DNA of 8,947 nucleotides from Tenericutes bacterium HGW-Tenericutes-5 (GTDB taxonomy: Bacteria > Bacillota_I > Bacilli_A > Izemoplasmatales > Hujiaoplasmataceae). Both the position numbers and the translations under genes were made by a program. The notes beneath the pieces are model-generated. The model was not told the DNA's origin. It was given only the letters and a program-made list of their open reading frames with translations, and did not search any database. Below are positions 1 through 7,083 of this stretch, piece by piece (within the stretch, counting starts at the first letter, position 1; every line of letters begins with the position of its first letter). Location: positions 1 through 8,947 of the forward strand of contig PGXI01000058.1 in assembly GCA_002839125.1 (NCBI GenBank). The letters run 5' to 3'.

Positions 1-926
1 ACTTGCTTATCCTTGTTAGTTTCATAATACTTAATGACATCATCAATTACATCTTCATAACGAATCTTTGATGTATATTCTTTACTGATAGCTTTGATTT
101 TTGAGTTATCAAAAATTGCACTCCATGATTTATCACCCAATAAAGAACCTTCTAACTCCGGTATCTTGGAGATAATAAAATCACTTGGAATGTGAATTAT
201 CTTTGGTTTTACTCCCAAGGCTTTAGCAGTAATTTCTGTTAGCATGTCCCAAGTATAAAGTATTTCACTGGTAATATGAAAAGCTTCATTATAAGCTTTT
301 TCATTGCCAAATAGGTAAACGAAACTATTAGCAAAATCCAAAGAATGTGTAATAGTCCAAACATTGGTTCCGTCTCCAGGAATTATCACTGGCTTTCCTT
401 CAATTAACCTTTTAAGATGCGCATATTCAAATTGCCATCTTGTAACTGGAGCCATAATCATTCTTGCATCAAATGTATGCGATGGTCTAACGATAGTTAT
501 CGCTAAATTATTAACACTTCTTAAGAACTCTTCACACGCTATTTTATCACGACTGTATTCCCAATAAAGATTTATTAATGGAGTTTTTTCAGTTATAGGA
601 TAATCAACTACAGGTTTTTGATAAGCACTGGCACTGCTAATAAAGATATATTGTTTCGTTTTTCCTGTAAATAATCTTATATCTCTTTCGACTTGATGTC
701 TCTTAAAAGCAACAAATTGAACAACTACATCAAAGAAACAATTCTTTAATTGTCCATGCATTTTAGGCTCATCATTAATATCACCAACTATTACCTTAAC
801 TCCTTTGGGTAGATTATGGTTATTATATCCTCGATTTAATAATGTAACATCATATCCCATTTCATTCGATTTTTTGACAACTTCAGTACTAATAGTGCCC
901 GTACCACCGATGATTAATATCTTCAT
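1..926 (-). CDS. Atypical SDR / NAD(P)-dependent epimerase-dehydratase family protein, C-terminus cut by window edge
   Basis: The reading frame is open from an ATG at 926 to the left edge, giving 308 residues with no stop, so the gene is partial at its 3' end. The N-terminus has a Rossmann nucleotide-binding loop, GGTGTIS (residues 7-13), after a hydrophobic strand. An Asn-Arg-Gly follows the second strand (31-33), and a basic residue there often goes with NADP(H). SSASAY (98-102) and YSRDK (124-128) fit the SDR catalytic Ser and YxxxK pair. The GGTGxIS loop and overall layout resemble the atypical SDRs related to chloroplast CSP41 and isoflavone-reductase-like proteins, which are about this long, so probably only a short tail is missing. 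The start is supported by GGGAG seven bases upstream. It is the last gene visible in the run, 40 bp after the acetyltransferase gene. Substrate and pathway cannot be read from the sequence; it could be a sugar-nucleotide epimerase or a reductase. Confidence 0.9.
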   Translation of the reverse strand, partial: MKILIIGGTGTISTEVVKKSNEMGYDVTLLNRGYNNHNLPKGVKVIVGDINDEPKMHGQLKNCFFDVVVQFVAFKRHQVERDIRLFTGKTKQYIFISSASAYQKPVVDYPITEKTPLINLYWEYSRDKIACEEFLRSVNNLAITIVRPSHTFDARMIMAPVTRWQFEYAHLKRLIEGKPVIIPGDGTNVWTITHSLDFANSFVYLFGNEKAYNEAFHITSEILYTWDMLTEITAKALGVKPKIIHIPSDFIISKIPELEGSLLGDKSWSAIFDNSKIKAISKEYTSKIRYEDVIDDVIKYYETNKDKQ

Positions 927-942
927 AAATTATCTCCCTACC

Positions 943-961
943 AAATAAGAAAAACTTATTT
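943..961 (-). other. Small A/T hairpin between acetyltransferase and SDR genes
   Basis: AAATAAG and CTTATTT form a perfect 7-bp stem around a 5-base loop, just after the acetyltransferase stop and before the SDR ribosome-binding site. In the minus-strand RNA the loop is UUUUU and no U tract follows, so it is not a convincing terminator. It may be a weak intercistronic hairpin or chance in A/T-rich DNA. Confidence 0.3.
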
Positions 962-966
962 TTATG

Positions 967-1485
967 TTAAATTTCTTTACTCATTAAATCTAAACTATAA
1001 TAATTATTGTCTATCTTAATTGTATCAGGTTCGATACCGTATTTAATAAAACCAAACTTTTGATAAAGTTTTATGGCATTAGAATTAGAAACAACCACAC
1101 TCAAATTTAATCGTTCTACACCATCATTTTTAGCTATGTTCAGAGCGTATTTAAGCAAATCGTAAGCAATGCCTTGATTTCTAAAAGCAGGTTGAACATA
1201 CATAGAGTTAATATTAGCTATATGTTTCATTTTCTTTCTTACATTTTTAACTAAAACAACAATTCCGATAAGTTCATCATCAACAAACGCGCCGATGGTA
1301 TTAACGTTACTTTTAGATAATCTGTCAATCCAAATCTCATCATTAAATAATGATTCTTCTTCAAAACTAGAACCAAAACTTTCTTTATTATCTAGCAACA
1401 ACTCTAATCGAATTTTACGGTAATCCAAATAATTACTCTTATCTAATTCTCTAATATCATAATTCTTCATGTTCTTCTCAATCAA
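967..1485 (-). CDS. GNAT-family N-acetyltransferase
   Basis: The product is 172 residues, a normal size for a single-domain GCN5-related acetyltransferase that moves an acetyl group from acetyl-CoA to an amine. Motif A is clear: MYVQPAFRNQGIA (95-107) carries the RxxGxA pyrophosphate-binding loop. It is followed by a helix and then a motif-B-like SNSNAIKLYQKFGF (133-146), typical of the RimI/PaiA-like branch. The substrate cannot be told; amino acids, peptides, polyamines and antibiotics are all acetylated by relatives. The start given is TTG, because GGAG lies four bases before it. An ATG at 1470 (residue 6) begins MKNYDIREL, closer to where family members usually start, and has a weaker GAGAAG in front. 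Either is possible. It lies 64 bp after the serine hydrolase gene and 40 bp before the SDR gene, so co-transcription is plausible. Confidence 0.88.
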   Translation of the reverse strand: MIEKNMKNYDIRELDKSNYLDYRKIRLELLLDNKESFGSSFEEESLFNDEIWIDRLSKSNVNTIGAFVDDELIGIVVLVKNVRKKMKHIANINSMYVQPAFRNQGIAYDLLKYALNIAKNDGVERLNLSVVVSNSNAIKLYQKFGFIKYGIEPDTIKIDNNYYSLDLMSKEI

Positions 1486-1549
1486 TTATCTCCATTACAG
1501 ATAGTGATCATTTCCTTTCAAATTGCTTATGCTATCACACTTATATAAT

Positions 1550-2554
1550 TTATAACAAATCTTCTAATATAAGATTCTCTAAACTATTAAAACATTCATT
1601 AAAAGTAAACTTATCATTTACATTACTTAAAACAATCAACTGAATATCTCGATCAATTATCATGCTTTGAGCAAATACTCCTGGTCCGTTACCGGGATGA
1701 TAGATATTACTATGAGTTTTATTATTTTTTTCAAAAACTGTACTAACAACTCCATAACCGTAGCCTCCAGCTTCTGATATCGGGGTATTAATTTTGAACA
1801 TAAGGTCAAGATACTTTTGAGAAATAAGTTTATTTTCAATTAAGCCTCTACCCCACTTATATAAATCGTTAACAGTTGAATACATTCCTCCAGCTCCGCT
1901 AGCTTTTCTCATGTCATATTCCAAAGCTTCAACTATCTTGTTATCTTTTAAATCATAAAGTGATGCAAAATCAGGAATATCTAAATCTAAGAAATGAAAT
2001 CCCGAATTCTTCATATTCAAAGGTTTGAAAATATTATCTTGTAAATACTGATGGTATGAAACTTTAGATATCAATTCAATTATATGTGTCAAAATGAAAA
2101 ATCCACTCGATGAATACTCAAATCTTTCTCCAGGGACAAAGTTAAGCGGTTTTGGAAGAATCACTTCCTTGACCATTCTCTCGTGGAAATTTTTACTAAC
2201 TAGTAAATCATCATAATTACCAAAGACATCAAAATTAGGAATTCCTGAACTATTTGATAAGAGATGATGTATTGTAACTTTGTGTTTATAATTTACTCCA
2301 TCAACAAACTTATCAATTGAATCTTCTAATTTCAACAATCCTTTTTCAACTAATTGTAAAATGCTTACGGCAGTAAACTGTTTTGTAATCGATCCAACCC
2401 GAAAAACTGAGTCATCAACAAAAGGGATTTCTTTCTCAATATTAGAATATCCAAAACTACCTTGAAACAAAATCTCTTCTCCTTTTGCGATAAGAACATT
2501 CCCGTTGATTTTTGAATTCTCGCAAATTTCTATTACTTTATCAATAAATAACAT
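1550..2554 (-). CDS. Serine hydrolase, beta-lactamase / class C penicillin-binding-like family
   Basis: This 334-residue protein has the landmarks of the Beta-lactamase (PF00144) family. The SxxK motif is SITK (55-58), with Ser55 the expected nucleophile in RVGSITKQFTA. Next is a conserved HHLLSNSSGIPNF (96-109). YSS (147-149) stands in for the YxN motif, and HPG (286-288) in HPGNGPGVFA takes the KTG/HxG place. ASGAGGMYSTVNDLYKWG (218-235) is another family hallmark. Members include esterases, D-aminopeptidases, DD-peptidases and beta-lactamases, so the substrate is open and resistance should not be assumed. The N-terminus, MLFIDKVIEICENSKING, has no signal peptide or membrane segment, so it is predicted to be cytoplasmic, unlike true penicillin-binding proteins. 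The start has AGGAG six bases upstream. The 113-bp gap from the upstream gene contains a 13-bp direct repeat whose second copy covers this start codon. Confidence 0.93.
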   Translation of the reverse strand: MLFIDKVIEICENSKINGNVLIAKGEEILFQGSFGYSNIEKEIPFVDDSVFRVGSITKQFTAVSILQLVEKGLLKLEDSIDKFVDGVNYKHKVTIHHLLSNSSGIPNFDVFGNYDDLLVSKNFHERMVKEVILPKPLNFVPGERFEYSSSGFFILTHIIELISKVSYHQYLQDNIFKPLNMKNSGFHFLDLDIPDFASLYDLKDNKIVEALEYDMRKASGAGGMYSTVNDLYKWGRGLIENKLISQKYLDLMFKINTPISEAGGYGYGVVSTVFEKNNKTHSNIYHPGNGPGVFAQSMIIDRDIQLIVLSNVNDKFTFNECFNSLENLILEDLL

Positions 2555-2561
2555 GTTTTAC
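2549..2561. repeat. 13-bp direct repeat, copy at the serine hydrolase start codon
   Basis: TAACATGTTTTAC occurs here and again at 2619-2631, exactly 70 bp apart. The core AACATGTT is an 8-bp palindrome. This copy covers the start codon of the serine hydrolase gene. It may be a paired protein-binding site or the trace of a short duplication. Confidence 0.45.
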
Positions 2562-2618
2562 TCCTTTAATACTTTCTAGATCTCTGACTTTAAGTCTAAA
2601 TAAAAAACTAATATTGTC

Positions 2619-2631
2619 TAACATGTTTTAC
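2619..2631. repeat. 13-bp direct repeat, upstream copy
   Basis: This is the second identical copy of TAACATGTTTTAC, in the gap before the serine hydrolase gene. It carries an ATG in the same sequence setting as the real start, but no Shine-Dalgarno sequence precedes it. An 11-bp palindrome with a one-base centre, GACTTTAAGTC (2586-2596), lies between the copies. Confidence 0.45.
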
Positions 2632-2667
2632 ACATATTTTCATTAATTGTTTGTATATAATGTTATT

Positions 2668-3282
2668 TTAACTCTTCTTAGAATACTTAAAGATATAGTT
2701 TGGTGCGTTATACTTGTATTTTGGTCCCGACATCTTAGATAATACTTTCTCTAAATCTACTATTTTAGAATTTGATAACTTAAAATATTTATCGAGGTTA
2801 TCAGTTTTGATTTCATTTTTGCCATTAACAATTCCAATCAATTCAAAATCTTCATCAAAATATGCTAATGTAGCATCTCCATGACTGTCATTGGCAAGTA
2901 AAATTCCATTATCTTTTAATAGATACTTAGTTGCTTGACCTACAAATCCAGCATACTGAGAGATTATTAAATCCACCGACTCAATATCTAGATGTTCATT
3001 GTAGTCATTGCCGTAAAAAGTAACCGAAGTATTTTCCATATACTTCTTATTTTTATTAACATAATCATTTATTTCATCTATATTTTTAAAGAACTTAATA
3101 CTACCTTTAAAATTGTCGATGTAGATAACTTCAGGAATCACCATTGAAGGAGATATATCAATATGACTACCAGGATAAAGAGCTCTTTTTATTCCGTACT
3201 TCTTAGAAACAGTCTCGTATAATGTTATCCTATTTCCTATTTTATTACTATAAGCTAAGAATTCCTCAATTGCTTTTGACAT
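2668..3282 (-). CDS. Methyltransferase-fold protein of unknown function
   Basis: The product is 204 residues, without signal peptide or membrane segment. Its conserved blocks are YPGSHIDISPS (36-46), IPEVIYID (49-56), DLIISQYAGF (104-113) and GILLANDSHGDA (126-137). The order of glycine-bearing loop, a strand ending in acidic residues, a strand like DLIISQYAGF and then GILLAN resembles a class I SAM-methyltransferase Rossmann fold. I associate these blocks with a widespread uncharacterised family in which YPGS...DxxPSFV and NxSHGDA recur. The classical GxGxG loop is absent; YPGS is in its place. Methyl transfer is therefore a guess and another nucleotide-type ligand is possible. The start is supported by AGAGGTGA a few bases upstream. 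It begins 36 bp after the GH3 stop with no terminator between, so it probably sits on the GH3 transcript. Confidence 0.78.
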   Translation of the reverse strand: MSKAIEEFLAYSNKIGNRITLYETVSKKYGIKRALYPGSHIDISPSMVIPEVIYIDNFKGSIKFFKNIDEINDYVNKNKKYMENTSVTFYGNDYNEHLDIESVDLIISQYAGFVGQATKYLLKDNGILLANDSHGDATLAYFDEDFELIGIVNGKNEIKTDNLDKYFKLSNSKIVDLEKVLSKMSGPKYKYNAPNYIFKYSKKS

Positions 3283-3318
3283 CGAGTCACCTCTCTTTTA
3301 AATAAATATTGAAAACTA

Positions 3319-5451
3319 TTATTTTTTCAAGTTAAAGTTCAAACTTAAGTATTCTTCGCTTGAACAACCTACCATTATTAAGAAATCGCCATTCTCTAAT
3401 TTAAGTTTTCCTTCACTATCAAAGTATGATAAATCATTATAATTGAGTTCGAACTCAATTCTTTTTGATTCATTAGGCTTAAATAATACTTTTTTTACTT
3501 TTTTAAGTTCTTTAACTGGTCTTACAATATCAGCGACGTAATCTCTAATATATAGTTGAACAGCTTCCATGCCTAAAGTATTACTTTCATTAGTAATTGT
3601 TACTGAGATTACTAATGAATCATTTTCGGTTAAATCATTCTTTAATAATGATAAATCACTATATTTAAAATTTGCATAACTTAATCCATAACCAAAAGGA
3701 TAAAGTGGCGTATTCTCAACATCTAGATATTTAGATACAAAAGGATTTCTACTACCTTCTGTATACGCTCTTCCGGTATTAAGATAATTATAATAGATTG
3801 GTATTTGGCCAACATTTCTTGGAAAACTCATCGGTAGTTTTCCCGAAGGATTTGCTTTACCCATACATAAATCATAGATTGCTTCTGAAGACTTACTTCC
3901 TAAGAACCAACACATCATTAAAGCGTCAGCTTTTTTAACTCGATTAAGTAATAATGGTCTACCACCAAAAACAAGTACCACAGTTTTTTTAGCAATCTGC
4001 TTTATTGATTCGAAAAATTCATCTTGATTATTTGGCAAACTTATATCACTCCTTGAATGAGCTTCTCCACTTAAATGTGGTTCTTCTCCAAGAGTAATTA
4101 AACAAACATCTGCGTTTTTAATTTGAAGTAGTTCATCGTCAGTAAAATCATTGAAATTTGTTTTCTCAGAAACAAATTTCAATTGTTCTTGAAAAACTTC
4201 TTCTAATGAACTATTAACATCATCTTTACCTTTCCAAGACCATGGCCCATTAAAAGCTCTTGACTTTGAAAAAGGTCCTACTAAAGCTATTTTAGTATTT
4301 TGTTTAAATGGTAAGATACCGTTATTCTCTAAAAGCACTGCTGATTCAATAGCTGATTCTTTAGCGTAATTTAGATGTTCTTCGCTTAAGCATACTTCTT
4401 TTTCTTTTTCTGGATTAACTCCTGAATAAGGGTTTTCAAACAAATTGAGTTTGATTTTTAACTCAATGATTCTTCCCACAATTTCATCAATTTGACTTTC
4501 AAAAACTTGATTACTCTTAACTAAGTTTTCAAGCTTATTCATATAGACAGATGATGCCATTTCAATATCTAAACCTGCTTTTATACCTTTTAAGGCAGCT
4601 TCAACCTGATCTTTAGCGGCACCATGTTCAATAACTTGGTTTAAAGCGTCATAATCAGCTATAGTTAAAGCTTTACTTTGCCATGCGTCTCTTAACACAT
4701 CTTTCAACAAAAAAGGATTTATAACCGCAGGAACACCATCTAAAGTATTAAAAGCGGTCATGACTAAATCAGCACCAGCATCTAAAGCTTTTTTATAAGC
4801 CGGTAGATAGTCTCGATACAAAGATAGTCTTGATAAGTCGACAGTATTATAATCTCTTCCGCCTTCAGCCGCACCATATCCAGCAAAATGTTTGATGCAA
4901 CAAGCGACACTATCTTCACCTAGTTTACCATAGTTTGTGTACCCTTCAACCATGGCTTTTGCCATTTCTCCGGTTAAATATACGTCTTCCCCAAAACCTT
5001 CAACTACTCTACCCCATCTTGGATCACGTGATAAATCACACATTGGTGAAAACACAACATGGATACCGGAAAGATATGATTCTTTAGCTGAAATTCTTGC
5101 CGCTTTTCGTGCAACATCAAAATTGAAAGATGATGCCAAGGCAATTGGTACCGGGAATATTGTTTTATAACCGTGAATAACATCAGCCATAAACATTAAT
5201 GGCACCTTATGCGTTGCGTTATCTAGATAAAGCTTTTGCAGTTTTATCATTTCTTTAGGACTACCAATACCTAAAATGCTACCAGCATTAAATGTTTGTA
5301 ATCTATCTAAATTTAAGTTTCTTAAAGCGCCATAAATAACTGCTTCAGAGTCATGAATATAAATGGTTGGTGGTAATTGAGTCATTTGCCCAATCTTTTC
5401 GGTTAAAGTCATATTTTTAATAATTTCATTAATAATTTTATCTGTTTTCAT
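3319..5451 (-). CDS. Glycoside hydrolase family 3 beta-glycosidase (beta-glucosidase-like)
   Basis: This 710-residue enzyme should release terminal beta-linked sugars, probably glucose, from short oligosaccharides by a retaining mechanism. The GH3 N-terminal barrel (about 10-335) contains DPRWGRVVEGFGED (143-156), the substrate-binding KHFAGYG (187-193) and TIADYDAL (263-270), where Asp266 fits the nucleophile usually seen as SDxGA. The GH3 C-terminal domain (about 365-595) has HLSGEAHSRSDISLP (459-473), where Glu463 fits the acid/base residue. PLYPFGYGLSY (582-592) leads into a fibronectin III-like domain (about 600-705). Domain order and length match BglX-type enzymes. There is no signal peptide, so it should act in the cytoplasm on imported oligosaccharides. 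The start has GAGG seven bases upstream. A LacI-type operator and an extended -10 promoter lie just before the gene, which has its own transcription unit behind the terminator of the binding-protein gene. Exact substrate (beta-glucoside, xyloside or other) cannot be read. Confidence 0.96.
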   Translation of the reverse strand: MKTDKIINEIIKNMTLTEKIGQMTQLPPTIYIHDSEAVIYGALRNLNLDRLQTFNAGSILGIGSPKEMIKLQKLYLDNATHKVPLMFMADVIHGYKTIFPVPIALASSFNFDVARKAARISAKESYLSGIHVVFSPMCDLSRDPRWGRVVEGFGEDVYLTGEMAKAMVEGYTNYGKLGEDSVACCIKHFAGYGAAEGGRDYNTVDLSRLSLYRDYLPAYKKALDAGADLVMTAFNTLDGVPAVINPFLLKDVLRDAWQSKALTIADYDALNQVIEHGAAKDQVEAALKGIKAGLDIEMASSVYMNKLENLVKSNQVFESQIDEIVGRIIELKIKLNLFENPYSGVNPEKEKEVCLSEEHLNYAKESAIESAVLLENNGILPFKQNTKIALVGPFSKSRAFNGPWSWKGKDDVNSSLEEVFQEQLKFVSEKTNFNDFTDDELLQIKNADVCLITLGEEPHLSGEAHSRSDISLPNNQDEFFESIKQIAKKTVVLVFGGRPLLLNRVKKADALMMCWFLGSKSSEAIYDLCMGKANPSGKLPMSFPRNVGQIPIYYNYLNTGRAYTEGSRNPFVSKYLDVENTPLYPFGYGLSYANFKYSDLSLLKNDLTENDSLVISVTITNESNTLGMEAVQLYIRDYVADIVRPVKELKKVKKVLFKPNESKRIEFELNYNDLSYFDSEGKLKLENGDFLIMVGCSSEEYLSLNFNLKK

Positions 5452-5478
5452 ACGAAATCCTCTATTTTAAAATCTTCT

Positions 5479-5488
5479 TAAACGTTTA
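5479..5488. promoter_or_regulatory. LacI-family operator before GH3 gene
   Basis: TAAACGTTTA is a perfect 10-bp palindrome with the central CpG typical of LacI/GalR-family operators. It begins four bases after the predicted -10 box, so it should cover the transcription start of the GH3 gene, a good place for repression. A LacI-family regulator is encoded two genes upstream and is the obvious candidate, though a global CcpA-like protein could also bind. I found no second exact copy in the window. Confidence 0.65.
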
Positions 5489-5492
5489 GAAT

Positions 5493-5521
5493 ATATTACC
5501 ATAAAAAGCAAAGTTTTTTAA
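5493..5521 (-). promoter_or_regulatory. Predicted sigma-A promoter of GH3 gene
   Basis: On the minus strand, TAATAT (5498-5493) is preceded by TGG, making an extended -10 (TGnTAnnnT). A weak -35, TTAAAA (5521-5516), lies 17 bases further upstream. The position between the upstream terminator and the GH3 ribosome-binding site fits a separate start of transcription. The -35 matches consensus at only four of six bases. Confidence 0.5.
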
Positions 5522-5523
5522 CC

Positions 5524-5568
5524 AAAATAAAAAATGTTAGCAGAATATTATAATATCCTACCAACATT
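5524..5568 (-). terminator. Rho-independent terminator after the binding-protein gene
   Basis: The segment 5533-5568 folds on itself, and the minus-strand RNA then enters a U-rich run (TTTTTTATTTT, 5534-5524). As plus-strand RNA the stem would have three A-C mismatches, but as minus-strand RNA all three become G-U pairs, so the helix is unbroken only in that direction. It begins 12 bases after the TAA of the substrate-binding-protein gene and separates it from the GH3 promoter. Confidence 0.85.
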
Positions 5569-5580
5569 CTTATTTATCTA

Positions 5581-7035
5581 TTATTGGCTTTCCTCTATTG
5601 CCGCCTGAATCATAAGATTAATCTGAGTTTCCCATTCTGAGGCAAAAACTTCAGGACTTACTAGACCTTCATTAATTCTTGTCCAGTAGTCATTTTCATC
5701 GTTTCCTACCCATTCCCAAAAAGCTTTGTATCCTGGTAACCATTTATCTGTATCTGGCTTTCCTTGTGGTAGTAGTGCGATATTTTCTGCTAATCCCTCA
5801 ACATAATAAGAGAAATAAGTAATATCATCCCAAACTTCAGGATAATCAGCTATCGGATAACGGTCAAGATATAAATCGCCTCTTTCTTTCATAGCATCTA
5901 ATCTTAATAACCAACCTTCTTTTCCAAAACTCATCCACTTAGCAAGTAAATAAGCTTCTTCAGGGTAATCAGTTAATGATGATACTACTAAAAAGTCAAG
6001 AATTGTTGGTGGGAACTGTCCAGCAGATCCACCTGGGTAAGGCCAAAAACCTACTTCTAAACCATTAGATTCGTACATTTCATCAATCATCCACATGTTC
6101 CAAGATCCATCGATTTTCAAACCGACTAAACCTTCAAACCATGGCCAAATGTCACCAATTATTTCTAATTCTTCTTCAGTATAGTTTGCGACTACTCTTT
6201 CTTCCATTAGATCTAGTTTCAAGTTATAGGCATCAATCCACGCTTGAGATGTAAAATTGAATCTCGTTCCATCCCAAGTATTATAACCAATACTTGCATC
6301 ATCTTGCATTGGGAATGTTGTTTCAAAGTCAAGTTGACCATACCATGGATCAATTCCATAAACATAATCATTTCTTCCCGCTTGACGAATTTCCCTTGCC
6401 AGTGCAATAAATTCACTATAGTTCCAATCCTTTTCAGGAAGATCTATATTATAGGCTTCAAATAAAGAAATATTTATATAGATTCCCTTAACAAATTGAA
6501 ATGACGGAATAGCATATCTTTTATCACCAAAAATTCCGGTATTAGCTATATTGTCATACACAAGTTGTGTATCGGGATCATTATCCCAATACTGACTTAC
6601 ATCTAACAACATACCGTTATAATAACCGGTAGGAACATTATCAATTGCAAAAACATCAGGTAAAACTCCGGCAACCATCGCATTGATCAAGTTACCTGTA
6701 AATTCTGCACCTGAACCACCAATATCAGTTCTTAGCTCTACTGTTATGTTTGGATATTGTTCCATAAAAGCATCAATTAAAACTTGATTGATTTCTTGAT
6801 TTCCCCAGTCTGCATATGAAAGGGTGATTTCTTCTGGTTCACCAGTAGTTGTTGGTTGTGTACTTGTAGTAGTTACAGTAGTGCTTGTGCTTGTTTGGGT
6901 GGTGCTTGAATTTGTTGATTGAGTTGTTGTGCTAGTAGTCTCAGCAGTTGTAGTTTGTGTGGTTGTTTCAACCCCACAAGCAACTACAGAGAAAACAAGT
7001 AAAACAAATATAATTAACGAAAACAATTTCTTCAT
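5581..7035 (-). CDS. ABC sugar transporter substrate-binding lipoprotein
   Basis: This is a 484-residue extracellular solute-binding protein of the family 1 / CUT1 type, which captures oligosaccharides and hands them to a membrane permease. The N-terminus is a lipoprotein signal: MKK, a hydrophobic stretch, then FSVVAC with Cys20 as the lipid anchor. A Thr/Ser-rich spacer (about 24-64) leads to the mature fold, which starts near ITLSYADWGNQEINQVLIDA. Family signs include LPDVFAID (about 120), GIYINISLFEAYNIDLPEKDW (about 185-205), DGSWNMW (about 310) and many tryptophans, as in sugar-stacking sites. AGGAG lies eight bases before the start. The gene begins 48 bp after lacI and ends at a strong terminator. 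No permease or ATPase gene follows, which is unusual, so it must work with a transporter encoded elsewhere. The sugar is not identifiable; the neighbouring GH3 and CBM genes suggest a beta-linked glycan. Confidence 0.95.
   Translation of the reverse strand: MKKLFSLIIFVLLVFSVVACGVETTTQTTTAETTSTTTQSTNSSTTQTSTSTTVTTTSTQPTTTGEPEEITLSYADWGNQEINQVLIDAFMEQYPNITVELRTDIGGSGAEFTGNLINAMVAGVLPDVFAIDNVPTGYYNGMLLDVSQYWDNDPDTQLVYDNIANTGIFGDKRYAIPSFQFVKGIYINISLFEAYNIDLPEKDWNYSEFIALAREIRQAGRNDYVYGIDPWYGQLDFETTFPMQDDASIGYNTWDGTRFNFTSQAWIDAYNLKLDLMEERVVANYTEEELEIIGDIWPWFEGLVGLKIDGSWNMWMIDEMYESNGLEVGFWPYPGGSAGQFPPTILDFLVVSSLTDYPEEAYLLAKWMSFGKEGWLLRLDAMKERGDLYLDRYPIADYPEVWDDITYFSYYVEGLAENIALLPQGKPDTDKWLPGYKAFWEWVGNDENDYWTRINEGLVSPEVFASEWETQINLMIQAAIEESQ
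6844..6966 (-). repeat. Low-complexity DNA encoding a Thr/Ser-rich linker
   Basis: About 40 codons of the lipoprotein are nearly all Thr, Ser and Gln, written with varied ACN/TCN codons and giving GT-rich plus-strand DNA. The repeat is protein-driven rather than a tandem DNA array. It should hold the binding domain away from the membrane and could be O-glycosylated. Confidence 0.75.
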
Positions 7036-7051
7036 AGTTTGTTCTCCTAAC

Positions 7052-7068
7052 TTACCAAATATGGGTAA
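7052..7068 (-). other. Short inverted repeat between lacI and binding-protein gene
   Basis: TTACC and GGTAA form a 5-bp stem around a 7-base loop, three bases from the Shine-Dalgarno AGGAG (7048-7044) of the lipoprotein gene. It could be a small RNA hairpin that affects mRNA stability or translation, or a degenerate operator. It lacks a central CpG and a U tract, so the support is weak. Confidence 0.25.
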
Positions 7069-7083
7069 ATAATGTATTTCATA

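Noticed and set aside
364..567. Plus-strand ORF of 67 codons
   Set aside because: It lies wholly antisense to the SDR gene, whose motifs are clear; no ribosome-binding site or family features.
1486..1549. Terminator or promoter between the serine hydrolase and acetyltransferase genes
   Set aside because: No good stem with a U tract and only weak promoter-like boxes could be found.
2541..2624. 27-codon minus-strand ORF starting in the upstream 13-bp repeat and overlapping the serine hydrolase start
   Set aside because: No Shine-Dalgarno sequence precedes it and its peptide shows no leader-like feature; it may exist only because the repeat contains ATG.
4937..5170. Plus-strand ORF of 77 codons
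   Set aside because: It is the antisense shadow of the conserved GH3 barrel region.
6219..6465. Overlapping ORFs on both strands within the lipoprotein gene (6219-6416 minus, 6244-6465 plus)
   Set aside because: Both are alternative-frame shadows of the substrate-binding protein, with no recognisable domain.
6844..6966. CRISPR-like or tandem repeat array
   Set aside because: The repetition is in protein composition with varied codons; there are no regular repeat-spacer units.
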